A stretch of 64,000 nt of DNA from Confluentibacter lentus (GTDB lineage: Bacteria > Bacteroidota > Bacteroidia > Flavobacteriales > Flavobacteriaceae), in assembly GCF_002806995.1 (NCBI RefSeq), contig NZ_NIHE01000008.1, positions 112,107-176,106 of the forward strand, in the 5' to 3' direction. Below are positions 35,692 to 43,222 of this stretch, in pieces (position 1 is the stretch's first letter; the number at the start of each line of letters is the position of its first letter). The translations under genes were made by a program, and so were the position numbers. A model generated the notes under the pieces. It searched no databases and had not been told where the DNA came from. It saw only the letters and a list, made by a program, of their open reading frames with translations.

Positions 35692-37127
35692 TGGGTCGGT
35701 TAAACAGATTAATAATTAAAGGAGGAGTGTTATCGCCGGGCGAACTAAAATACATTTGCGAATGTGTTGAAAGTTTAGGATTAAAAACGATTTCATTTGG
35801 TTCTAGGCAAGATATTTTGCTTCCCAAAGAGACTGAAAAGGAACAATTGGGGGTGTTTGATAAACTTCAAATTGTTGGTAAGGACCATGAGCAAATTCAA
35901 AACATAGTATCGTCTTATGTGTGTTCAGATATTTTTCCGAGTACTGCATGGCTTACTAGTGATCGGTATTTGTATATTTTGGAACAATTTCGGTCCAAAC
36001 TAAAATTAAAAGTCAATATAACCGATCCGAAACAACGTTTGGTCCCTTTATTTACGGGTCATTTAAATTTTATAGCCTCAGAGCATGAAGATTATTGGTA
36101 TTTATATGTGAGATTGCCAGAATGGGATAAAACCGAGATGTACCCAGCACTTATTTATAGTTGGGATCTGGATAAAATAGAAACTGCCATTGAGCATATT
36201 TTACAGGAAGAACCAGAAGACATAGAAACCGTTTTTGAATTGGTCAGTGACGCTATCGATACCAATAACCGCACAGTTGATAAACCATTGGATGTCCCTT
36301 TTTATCCGTTTCCTTATTATGAAGGGATGAATAGAATTGGGATGGATAAATATTGGTTGGGACTCTATTGGAGAAACAATAAATATGATATTTCATTCTT
36401 AAAAGCCATGTGCGAACTTTGTGATGAATGTAAAATAGGTAAAATATCCATCACACCTTGGAAATCATTTATTGTGAAAGGCATCCCCATTAACGCCAAG
36501 CTTCAATGGGAAAAGTTTTTGGGACGCTATGGTATTAATGTGCGCCATTCCATGCTAGAACTAAATTGGCATCTACCAGTAAATAATAAAGAAGCGATTA
36601 CATTAAAAAAATATCTGGTTTCAAATTTTGATAAGAATGATATAAGCACCTACGGATTAACATTCGGAATTACCGATTACTCAAAAAAATCAAATTATTT
36701 CACGTCGATAGTCATTAAGAAAAACGCCATTCCAAAAGAATTGGAAGATTTTAATATTCGTGCAACCTATAATTTGCTTTATGCCAAAAATTTCGATCCA
36801 AATACGCGGGATTATGTCATGCACGTGCAAGATGTTGATAAAGAGGAATTGCCTAAATTGTTAATGGAATTAAGTAAGCTGTATTTTGAACAATTAGGTA
36901 CGGAGAAAGATCACGATACCTTAAAATCAGTTTCAAAGGAAAAAGTAGAACTCAAAGTTTATCAGTGTAAGGATTGCTTAACGATTTATAATGAAACCTA
37001 TGGTGACATTACTCAAAACATAAAACCAAATACGCCATTTAAAGACCTTCCTGAAAGCTACGAATGTTCACTTTGTGAAGCACCAAAAAGTAATTTTGAA
37101 AAGAAAACTCTAGTTAAAAATGTTTAG
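35691..37127 (+). CDS. Nitrite/sulfite-reductase-like protein with C-terminal rubredoxin
   Basis: The N-terminal half has two ferredoxin-like half-domains of the nitrite/sulfite reductase type: IIKGGVLSPGELKYICECVESLG...SRQDILLP (near 8-45) and CELCDECKIGKISITPWKSFIVKG (near 242-265). However, the C-x5-C and C-x3-C ligands of siroheme enzymes are absent, so it is unlikely to reduce nitrite itself. Residues 422-470 form a rubredoxin, YQCKDCLTIY ... YECSLCEAPK, with both CxxC pairs. Translational coupling (TAATG overlap) to the nitrate reductase suggests an electron carrier, assembly factor or siroheme handling role. No precise function is known to me. Confidence 0.85.
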   Translation: MGRLNRLIIKGGVLSPGELKYICECVESLGLKTISFGSRQDILLPKETEKEQLGVFDKLQIVGKDHEQIQNIVSSYVCSDIFPSTAWLTSDRYLYILEQFRSKLKLKVNITDPKQRLVPLFTGHLNFIASEHEDYWYLYVRLPEWDKTEMYPALIYSWDLDKIETAIEHILQEEPEDIETVFELVSDAIDTNNRTVDKPLDVPFYPFPYYEGMNRIGMDKYWLGLYWRNNKYDISFLKAMCELCDECKIGKISITPWKSFIVKGIPINAKLQWEKFLGRYGINVRHSMLELNWHLPVNNKEAITLKKYLVSNFDKNDISTYGLTFGITDYSKKSNYFTSIVIKKNAIPKELEDFNIRATYNLLYAKNFDPNTRDYVMHVQDVDKEELPKLLMELSKLYFEQLGTEKDHDTLKSVSKEKVELKVYQCKDCLTIYNETYGDITQNIKPNTPFKDLPESYECSLCEAPKSNFEKKTLVKNV

Positions 37128-37136
37128 TTGTTGAGT

Positions 37137-37180
37137 CGTTTATTGTTTAGCTGTCGACTTAACGTCTTAGGACAAACGAC
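37137..37180. repeat. Decayed copy of the GTCGTTT inverted repeat
   Basis: GTCGTTTATTGTTTAGCTGT ... ACAAACGAC resembles the perfect element at 15651-15693, including the shared AGCTGT and CTTAAC words. It lies just after the rubredoxin-protein stop. Confidence 0.55.
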
Positions 37181-37214
37181 TAAACAATTCAATAAAGAAC
37201 CAAACAAATCCAAT

Positions 37215-37255
37215 AAAAAAAACCTTATAAATAGTTCATTTATAAGGTTTTTTTT
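37215..37255. terminator. Bidirectional terminator between nitrate and NO-reductase operons
   Basis: AAAAAACCTTATAAAT-AGTTC-ATTTATAAGGTTTTTTTT forms a perfect stem with A and T runs on both sides, placed between the convergent rubredoxin-protein and qNOR genes. It should stop transcription from either direction. Confidence 0.9.
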
Positions 37256-37266
37256 CAATTATCAAA

Positions 37267-39492
37267 TTACTTGATATTCTTCCTTTTAAAATTATAAATG
37301 GTTTCATCAATAGTAAACCAACAAAAGTAAAAGATACCCACAGAAAATATAATATCACCAATCATACGCATCCATTTTAATGTTTGCACCGTTGGTGAGT
37401 ATAATAAATCGGCATCCCTAGCAAACGAATAACCTTTTGTAATAGATGTGTAAGCCTGAATAATACCTATGGGTAATAAGCTTAAAACTACCATGGCAAC
37501 CAAACCTATATTTAATAACCAAAAGGCACGGGTTAATTTTTTATTCTGCCAAACTCTGTCAGAATAAAAGCGTAAGCATATTAGAATAAAGCCCATACCC
37601 AGCATCCCATATACCCCAAATAAAGCGGTGTGTGCATGTACTGCGGTGGTATTTAAACCTTGAATGTAGTATAGTGCAATTGGAGGATTGATTAAGAAAC
37701 CGAAAACACCTGCGCCTACAAAATTCCAAAAAGCAACGGCAATGAAGAAAAAGATGGGCCATTTATATTTTTGCATCCATTCTTTACTTTTTAAAAGATT
37801 CCAATTTTCCCTGATTTCAAAACCCATAAGTGTTAATGGAACTACTTCCAAAGCACTAAACGTAGCGCCTAAAGCAATCGCTTGAACAGGAGTTCCTGAA
37901 TAGTATAAATGATGTAATGTGCCTATGATGCCACCAGCTAAAAATATAGATGCTGAAGCGATGGATACACGACCTGCGGTTTTTACAGATATAATTTTTA
38001 GTCTTGAGAAGATGTAGGCAATAACTACGGTTGCGAATACTTCAAAGAAGCCTTCTACCCATAAATGCACCAACCACCATCTCCAGTAATTTATGACTGG
38101 TAAGGTGCTATTTTCCCCATACATTAAGCCAGAGAAAAAGAACATACCAATGGCCATGACGGAAATTAACAAGATAATTAGAAGGTGTTTAGATTCATCT
38201 TTTTTACTAATGGCGTAAAAAATATGCCTGCTTACCATGATTACCCAAAGCACTAAACCAATACCTAAGAATATTTGCCAGAACCGACCTAAATCCATGT
38301 ATTCATAACCTTGATGTCCGAAGAAAAAATTGGTTGTTAAATCCAAAAATTGGTGCACACCCAACCATTCGCCTAGCATGGAGCCTAATACAATAAGAAG
38401 TAAAGCGATAAATAAGAAGTTAATGCCGAAGCGTTGGTATTTCATTTCTTTTCCAGAAATCATAGGCGCTAAAAATAACCCTGTAGCCAACCATGTAGCG
38501 GCAATCCAGAAGACGGCCAATTGGGTGTGCCAAGTTCTTGTAACCGAATAAGGTAGAAAACTAGATAAATCGAATCCGAAAAAGGCCTGTCCTTCAACGG
38601 TGTAATGTACGGTAATTATGCCTAATATAACTTGTAAGCCAATGAGCAATGAGATGACTATAAAATATTTTAATATCGCTTTTTGGGATTTAAACAATTT
38701 TAAATTTGTTAACGGATCACTTTCTGGTTTGGTAAGTAATTCACCTTTTTCGTGATTTAATAAATAGTAATATGTTAAAATACCAATGAATAATAATAGC
38801 AATACAATAGATAAACCCGACCAGATTAATGAATCGCTTGTTATGTTATTATCGATTAAAGGTTCGTGAGGCCAATTGGACGTATAGGTATAATCTTTAT
38901 GTGGCCTGTTGGTACTTGCAGCCCAAGACGTCCAGAACAAAAAGGCATTTAGTTGTTCTAATTTTTCGGGATCTACAAGAGCGCCTTTGGGAATGGCATA
39001 TTCTTCCTTGCCTTCAGAAAAAATATTAGTGTAATGCTTAATATTTTCTTTAATAGCAGCTGATCTACTTTCTGATATGGTGATTGACTTGTCAGCATTA
39101 TTAAACGTATTGGTTTTAATGTCTTTGATTAAACGTGCTTTTAATGATGCCTTTTTTTCTACATCTAATGCCTCGTAATTGGTGCTGTAATCATTTTGAG
39201 CCCATGCTTCCAGCATAAATGTGGCTTCTTTATGAATCCAATCGGCTGTCCAATCCAGAGCCACATAACTACCATGTCCCCAAATGGAACCGACTTCCAT
39301 ACCTCCAATAGATTCCCAAACGTTTTGTCCGATTTGAATGTCTTCTTTGGTATAAAGTATGTCTTGTGTTTCTTTTACAATAACGCTTTCTGGAATGGGA
39401 GGTTGTGTTTGGTATACTTCTGTTCCTATCCAAATTAGTATTATGAAGGATATTGACACAACACTAATAAATGTAATCCATATTTTTTTCAT
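37267..39492 (-). CDS. norZ: Quinol-dependent nitric oxide reductase (qNOR)
   Basis: Inner membrane heme-copper-oxidase relative that reduces two NO to N2O with quinol electrons. The N-terminal extension (about 1-250), with two helices around a soluble region (GGMEVGSIWGHGSYVALDW near 64-82), is the fused NorC-like part that marks the quinol type. The catalytic core has HTQLAVFWIAATW (near 325), WRWWLVHLWVEGFFEVFA (near 460-477, with conserved His and Glu) and GTLHHLYYSG (near 520). It is 741 residues long with about 14 helices. A cupin and a ferredoxin are encoded upstream in the same transcript. With no NirS/NirK nearby, detoxification is likelier than denitrification. Confidence 0.95.
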   Translation of the reverse strand: MKKIWITFISVVSISFIILIWIGTEVYQTQPPIPESVIVKETQDILYTKEDIQIGQNVWESIGGMEVGSIWGHGSYVALDWTADWIHKEATFMLEAWAQNDYSTNYEALDVEKKASLKARLIKDIKTNTFNNADKSITISESRSAAIKENIKHYTNIFSEGKEEYAIPKGALVDPEKLEQLNAFLFWTSWAASTNRPHKDYTYTSNWPHEPLIDNNITSDSLIWSGLSIVLLLLFIGILTYYYLLNHEKGELLTKPESDPLTNLKLFKSQKAILKYFIVISLLIGLQVILGIITVHYTVEGQAFFGFDLSSFLPYSVTRTWHTQLAVFWIAATWLATGLFLAPMISGKEMKYQRFGINFLFIALLLIVLGSMLGEWLGVHQFLDLTTNFFFGHQGYEYMDLGRFWQIFLGIGLVLWVIMVSRHIFYAISKKDESKHLLIILLISVMAIGMFFFSGLMYGENSTLPVINYWRWWLVHLWVEGFFEVFATVVIAYIFSRLKIISVKTAGRVSIASASIFLAGGIIGTLHHLYYSGTPVQAIALGATFSALEVVPLTLMGFEIRENWNLLKSKEWMQKYKWPIFFFIAVAFWNFVGAGVFGFLINPPIALYYIQGLNTTAVHAHTALFGVYGMLGMGFILICLRFYSDRVWQNKKLTRAFWLLNIGLVAMVVLSLLPIGIIQAYTSITKGYSFARDADLLYSPTVQTLKWMRMIGDIIFSVGIFYFCWFTIDETIYNFKRKNIK

Positions 39493-39517
39493 TGGAATGT
39501 TGATTAGTTGGTTTATA

Positions 39518-39856
39518 TTAATTATTTACATTATTGACGCGTTCAACATCATCATAAATTGAAAGTGATAAACGAATGATGCTGTCTGAAACGCAGGTTA
39601 AATCATGTGGTACGTTTTCATCCAAAGCAATTAAATCGCCTTTTTTGAGCAGTTGTTTTATACCATTGACACCAAAATCGATGCTGCCTTCAAATAGTTC
39701 AATAACTATGGGGTAGGGGGCTTTATGCTCTTTCATGGTTTGTCCTTTTTTCATGACAATTCTTATTTCTTTGGTTGTTTTTGTTGTAAGTAATGGGGTC
39801 ACTGCTGGTTTGTCTTCTTGGTAGACAAGCTGTTCTACTAATGATGCTATGTTCAT
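39518..39856 (-). CDS. Small cupin-fold protein
   Basis: A 112-residue single-domain cupin. The beta-barrel motif residues appear as GQTMKEHKAPYPIVIELFEG (near 53-72) and LKKGDLIALDENVPHDLTC (near 79-97), giving possible metal ligands at the histidines of KEHK and PHDL. It lies between the ferredoxin (4-bp overlap) and the NO reductase (25-bp gap), all in one orientation behind a paired operator. I infer a small metal- or NO-related accessory role; the biochemical function is unknown. Confidence 0.78.
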   Translation of the reverse strand: MNIASLVEQLVYQEDKPAVTPLLTTKTTKEIRIVMKKGQTMKEHKAPYPIVIELFEGSIDFGVNGIKQLLKKGDLIALDENVPHDLTCVSDSIIRLSLSIYDDVERVNNVNN

Positions 39857-40188
39857 GGGTTAGGATTTGTTTTATTATCAGTTATTATTTTAAAAGTCAT
39901 ATTATTTATTTTTTCATCCAGCATGATTTGGCATGCCAACAGACTCTTTATATCAGAATTGTAAAGTTTTAATAGCGTTTCTTTTTCAACTGGTTCTATG
40001 TTGTCATTTATGGAACCCGATTCGAGTTTTACATGGCAGGTACCACATAAACCTCTTCCCAAGCATTCACCAATATCTTCGTAAAACGTGTCAACAATCA
40101 ATTCCATCAAATTTGGATATTGAAATCGCTTAAATGGAATTTCAATCCGTTTGTTGTTGGTGCTTATAATGTTTACGTGGTATACCAT
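39853..40188 (-). CDS. 2Fe-2S ferredoxin
   Basis: Plant-type ferredoxin of 111 residues. Cluster ligands are in GECLGRGLCGTCHV (near 37-50; C-x5-C-x2-C spacing with the preceding Cys) and LLACQIM (near 84). It is the first gene of the qNOR transcript, starting about 17 bp after a GGATA-N4-TGTCC palindrome. It could donate electrons to an NO-handling enzyme or act as a sensor or repair partner; quinol is the expected donor for qNOR, so its acceptor is unclear. Confidence 0.85.
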   Translation of the reverse strand: MVYHVNIISTNNKRIEIPFKRFQYPNLMELIVDTFYEDIGECLGRGLCGTCHVKLESGSINDNIEPVEKETLLKLYNSDIKSLLACQIMLDEKINNMTFKIITDNKTNPNP

Positions 40189-40204
40189 TGGTGATGCTTT
40201 CTTT

Positions 40205-40230
40205 AAAATAGGATAAAAATGTCCTATTTT
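40205..40230 (-). promoter_or_regulatory. Operator 1 of the NO-reductase operon
   Basis: AAAATAGGATA-AAAA-TGTCCTATTTT is a near-perfect palindrome whose core GGATA-N4-TGTCC has 5-4-5 geometry. It lies just upstream of the ferredoxin start codon, downstream of the predicted transcription start, where a bound protein would block elongation. Confidence 0.7.
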
Positions 40231-40269
40231 AATTCGTGACTGTTTAAATTTATTTAATCATTAACGTTG

Positions 40270-40308
40270 CAAAAGTAAGGCACAAAATAATAACGGACAA
40301 ATTTATCC
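40270..40308 (-). promoter_or_regulatory. Promoter and operator 2 of the NO-reductase operon
   Basis: On the minus strand a TACTTTTG -7 element (40277-40270) is preceded by a TTG at -33 spacing (20 bp). That TTG is part of a second 5-4-5 palindrome, GGATA-AATT-TGTCC (40308-40295). The two operators are 84 bp apart centre to centre, about eight helical turns. Confidence 0.65.
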
Positions 40309-40384
40309 TAATTAAAGTTGCATTTATTTTTAAAAATGATGAAATAGTATCATCTAACCAACAAACAACTCAGCAGCAAACGAA

Positions 40385-41392
40385 TCAACCCCCAATCGTA
40401 ATCATACTCCTATTATTGTTGTGCAATTTTGGCTCTTGAAGTTTTTCTAAGGTATCCATGCCACCACGGATTTTAAACTTAGCTTGAACTGCTTTTTGAA
40501 TGATGGGTTCAATGGGATTTCCTTGTCGAAGTGTAGTCAATAAATCGGATTCTGTTGCAGAAAACAAGCAGTTTTTTAATTGTCCGTTTGCCGTTAAGCG
40601 TAATCTGTTACAGGAATCGCAAAACGGATTGGTAACAGAACTGATAATGGCAAAACTCCCCTTATACCCTTTTATTTTATAGTTTTTAGACGTGTCGTTT
40701 GGCGCATCTTGTAAGCGTTCAATTTGGTCTTCAGAAAAAGACGCGTTTACATAAGTCATTACTTCTTTATAAGACACCATTTTGCTCATGTCCCATTTGT
40801 TACCGTCAAAAGGCATGAACTCAATAAAGCGCACTGAGATTGGTAAGTCTTTAGTGAAATTTATAAAATCAATGATCTCATTATCATTAAAATCCTTCAT
40901 TAAAACAGCGTTAACTTTTACTTTAAAGCCTTCATTTACCAAAAGCAATATATTATTGTAAACTTTTTCAAATTGATCACGACGTGTGATGTGTTTAAAC
41001 TTTTCGCGATCTAAAGAATCTAAACTGACATTAATTTTATTGACGTTATTGACTTTTAAGACATCAATAAATTTATCAATGATTATAGCGTTTGAAGTAA
41101 TAGAAAGTTCTACTGGAAGCGTTGCCAATTTTTCTAAAATGACTGGAATATCCTTTCTTATTAATGGTTCGCCCCCAGTCAATCTTATTTTGGTAACACC
41201 ATGTTTAACAAAGGTTTTGGCAATCTCGTATATTTCTTCATAAGTCATTAAATGACTTTTAGGCGATAGTTGTACGCCTTCTTCGGGCATGCAATACGTG
41301 CAACGCAAATTACAACGCTCAATCAACGAAATACGCAAATACGCATGGTCTCTGCCATATGAATCTTGTAATATGTTTGAATTATTTTCCAT
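40385..41392 (-). CDS. moaA: GTP 3',8-cyclase
   Basis: Radical SAM enzyme for the first step of molybdenum cofactor synthesis. The N-terminal 4Fe-4S motif is CNLRCTYCMP (near 27-36), SAM-binding TGGEP is near 73, and the C-terminal cluster ligands appear as NPFCDSCNRLRL with a later CLFS. The chain ends in the catalytic Gly-Gly (ITIGG). At 335 residues it is full length. It is the last gene of the minus-strand cofactor operon and is separated from moaCB by seven copies of a 7-bp repeat. Confidence 0.97.
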   Translation of the reverse strand: MENNSNILQDSYGRDHAYLRISLIERCNLRCTYCMPEEGVQLSPKSHLMTYEEIYEIAKTFVKHGVTKIRLTGGEPLIRKDIPVILEKLATLPVELSITSNAIIIDKFIDVLKVNNVNKINVSLDSLDREKFKHITRRDQFEKVYNNILLLVNEGFKVKVNAVLMKDFNDNEIIDFINFTKDLPISVRFIEFMPFDGNKWDMSKMVSYKEVMTYVNASFSEDQIERLQDAPNDTSKNYKIKGYKGSFAIISSVTNPFCDSCNRLRLTANGQLKNCLFSATESDLLTTLRQGNPIEPIIQKAVQAKFKIRGGMDTLEKLQEPKLHNNNRSMITIGG

Positions 41393-41404
41393 TACTTATT
41401 TTTC

Positions 41405-41453
41405 AACTAACAACTAACAACTAACAACTAACAACTAACAACTAACAACTAAC
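41405..41453. repeat. Seven perfect tandem copies of AACTAAC (GTTAGTT on the coding strand)
   Basis: A 49-bp heptanucleotide tandem repeat fills nearly all of the 63-bp gap between moaCB and moaA. There are no spacers, so it is not CRISPR. Slippage would change spacing in steps of 7 bp just upstream of the moaA start codon. Confidence 0.95.
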
Positions 41454-41455
41454 AA

Positions 41456-42367
41456 TCAGTCATGTCTCGCCCCTCTCAATATCCCAAATACATGCAGCAC
41501 CGATGGAAAAATAGCCTCCATAGATTCTTTGGCACCATTGGTTGAACCCGGTAATGCCAGCACCAAAGTATTTTTTATAGTACCAGCCACACTTCTTGAT
41601 AGCATCGCGTAAGGCGTTCTATCTTGTCCGTAATTGCGAATGGCTTCTTCAATACCGGGAATGCGTCTGTCTAGCAACGGAATTAGTGCTTCTGGGGTCA
41701 CATCCCTTACTGAAAGTCCCGTGCCACCTGTATAAATAATTAAATCGATGCCTTGACTTTGATAGCTTTTTGCTTTTTCTTGAATAGTCTCCTTTTCATC
41801 TGGAATAATAATATAATCCGAAATTTTAACGTCGCATGCCTCTAATATATTTATAATAGCTTTCCCTGCTTTGTCTTCTTTATGTCCAGCCGAAATGGTA
41901 TCAGAGCACACAATAACCGCAGCGGTTAAATCTTTTCTAAAACGATCTTTAAAATCAGATTTACCACCTTTTTTATTCAATAATTTGATGTGATGAATTT
42001 CGATGCCTTTGTCAATAGGCTTCAGCATATCATACATGTTTAAAGCTACCACACTCGCACCATGCATGGCTTCGACTTCAACACCCGTTTTGTAAATGGT
42101 TTTTACGGTAAACAAAACGGTAATTTCCAATCCGTTTATTTCATAGTCAACTCCCGTAAATTCAATAGGCAGGGGATGACAATCAGGCAAAATATCTGGC
42201 GTTCGTTTTACGCCTAATAGACCAGCAGCTTTGCTCATAGCAAACACATTCCCTTTGGGAACGGTGTCGTTTTGTATCGCAGCAATTGTCTCGGGTTTGC
42301 TCACCTTGACGATGGCTTGAGCCGTTGCTGTTCTTAGGGTTGTGTTTTTGTTTGTAATATCGACCAT
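41456..42367 (-). CDS. moaCB: Bifunctional MoaC-MoaB fusion
   Basis: Residues 1-150 are MoaC, cyclic pyranopterin monophosphate synthase, with [23 protein letters not shown] (near 46-68) and [12 protein letters not shown] (near 108). Residues 155-303 are MoaB/MogA, the molybdopterin adenylyltransferase type, with [16 protein letters not shown] (near 167) and the pterin/phosphate loop [15 protein letters not shown] (near 226). Fusions of this kind are known in Bacteroidota. It joins an early and a late step of cofactor synthesis in one chain. It lies between a four-helix-bundle protein gene and moaA. Confidence 0.94.
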   Translation of the reverse strand: MVDITNKNTTLRTATAQAIVKVSKPETIAAIQNDTVPKGNVFAMSKAAGLLGVKRTPDILPDCHPLPIEFTGVDYEINGLEITVLFTVKTIYKTGVEVEAMHGASVVALNMYDMLKPIDKGIEIHHIKLLNKKGGKSDFKDRFRKDLTAAVIVCSDTISAGHKEDKAGKAIINILEACDVKISDYIIIPDEKETIQEKAKSYQSQGIDLIIYTGGTGLSVRDVTPEALIPLLDRRIPGIEEAIRNYGQDRTPYAMLSRSVAGTIKNTLVLALPGSTNGAKESMEAIFPSVLHVFGILRGARHD

Positions 42368-42390
42368 TTATATTGAATATTGATTATTTT

Positions 42391-42744
42391 TTATTGATTA
42401 TTAGAGCTAGCGGTTTTCCTGGATGCCATGAAAATGGATGTTAATTCACTAGCTTCTTTTAACAACAGCGTCACATTTTCTTTGGAAATTAAGTTTTCAT
42501 CTATAGCAAATTCCAGCCAAAAATGAGATTCATCAACTTCTTCAATCACAATACTGATTTTCGCGATAAAACTAGGCTTTGATTGTGCAATACAAGTGGC
42601 TCTATAATTTGCCGCAACAGAAGTTGAGCTGCGAATTAATTGTCCTTTAATATGGTTTGAAAGATAGGTATTAGGGAATGACTGTGTTAGTTTTACGCAA
42701 TTGTGCGCAAATATTTTGGTTCTTATTTTCAATTGTTCTTTCAT
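42391..42744 (-). CDS. Four-helix-bundle protein (23S rRNA IVS family)
   Basis: A 117-residue all-helical protein of the S23/four-helix-bundle family, recognised by IRTKIFAHNCVKLTQSFPN, HIKGQLIRSSTSVAANYRATCIAQS and the HFWLEFAIDENLI segment. Such proteins are often found in rRNA intervening sequences or as stand-alone genes; no enzymatic role is established. I start at ATG AAA GAA CAA; an in-frame ATG 24 bp upstream would add TIYYSSTM, unlike the family. It interrupts the cofactor operon between moaE and moaCB, in the same orientation. Confidence 0.85.
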   Translation of the reverse strand: MKEQLKIRTKIFAHNCVKLTQSFPNTYLSNHIKGQLIRSSTSVAANYRATCIAQSKPSFIAKISIVIEEVDESHFWLEFAIDENLISKENVTLLLKEASELTSIFMASRKTASSNNQ

Positions 42745-42778
42745 AGTACTTGAATAATAAATAGTCAATAAACAATAA

Positions 42779-43222
42779 TCAATTGTTTATTTTCCATTGA
42801 TGCGTATCATCCTCAAAAATCTCTTTTCCAAACACGGGTACTTGCGCTTTTATTTCTTCAACGATGTATTCCAAAGCTTTAAAAACGACTTTTCTTCTGG
42901 GCGATGATACAAAAACGAACAGACATATTTCTCCAGCATTTACAATACCTAAGCTATGGTAAATATGCATGCAAGTGAGTTCGAATTTTTCAAAAGCGCT
43001 TTCGCGAATGGCATCAAATTTAACGTTTGCCATGTCTTCATAGGCGGTGTATTCAATTGCGGAGACTGTTTTTCCATCTATAACATCCGCTCTTACTTGT
43101 CCCAAAAAAATATTATGGGCGCCTATGCTCGTTTTGGTTTGGTGTTTGGCAATCGATTCTCCAATAAATTCCGAAGGAATAGGGCCTTGCTTAAAGACGT
43201 TTTTTGGTTTTTTATCTGTCAT
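42779..43222 (-). CDS. moaE: Molybdopterin synthase catalytic subunit
   Basis: Transfers sulfur from the MoaD thiocarboxylate to precursor Z, forming the dithiolene of molybdopterin. Family marks are GAHNIFLGQVRADV (near 33-46), IEYTAYEDMA (near 57), HSLGIVNAGEICLFVFVSSPRRK (near 89-111) and the C-terminal lysine-rich VPVFGKEIFED segment. The 147-residue length is normal. It overlaps the upstream MoeB-type gene by 11 bp, evidence of translational coupling. Confidence 0.95.
   Translation of the reverse strand: MTDKKPKNVFKQGPIPSEFIGESIAKHQTKTSIGAHNIFLGQVRADVIDGKTVSAIEYTAYEDMANVKFDAIRESAFEKFELTCMHIYHSLGIVNAGEICLFVFVSSPRRKVVFKALEYIVEEIKAQVPVFGKEIFEDDTHQWKINN

Noticed and set aside
37267..39492. 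Evidence for full denitrification
   Set aside because: Only the quinol NO reductase is present; no NirS, NirK, NosZ or membrane NarGHI genes are in the window. Detoxification alongside assimilation explains it better.
41405..41453. CRISPR-like regular repeat
   Set aside because: The unit is 7 bp with no spacers; it is a simple tandem repeat.
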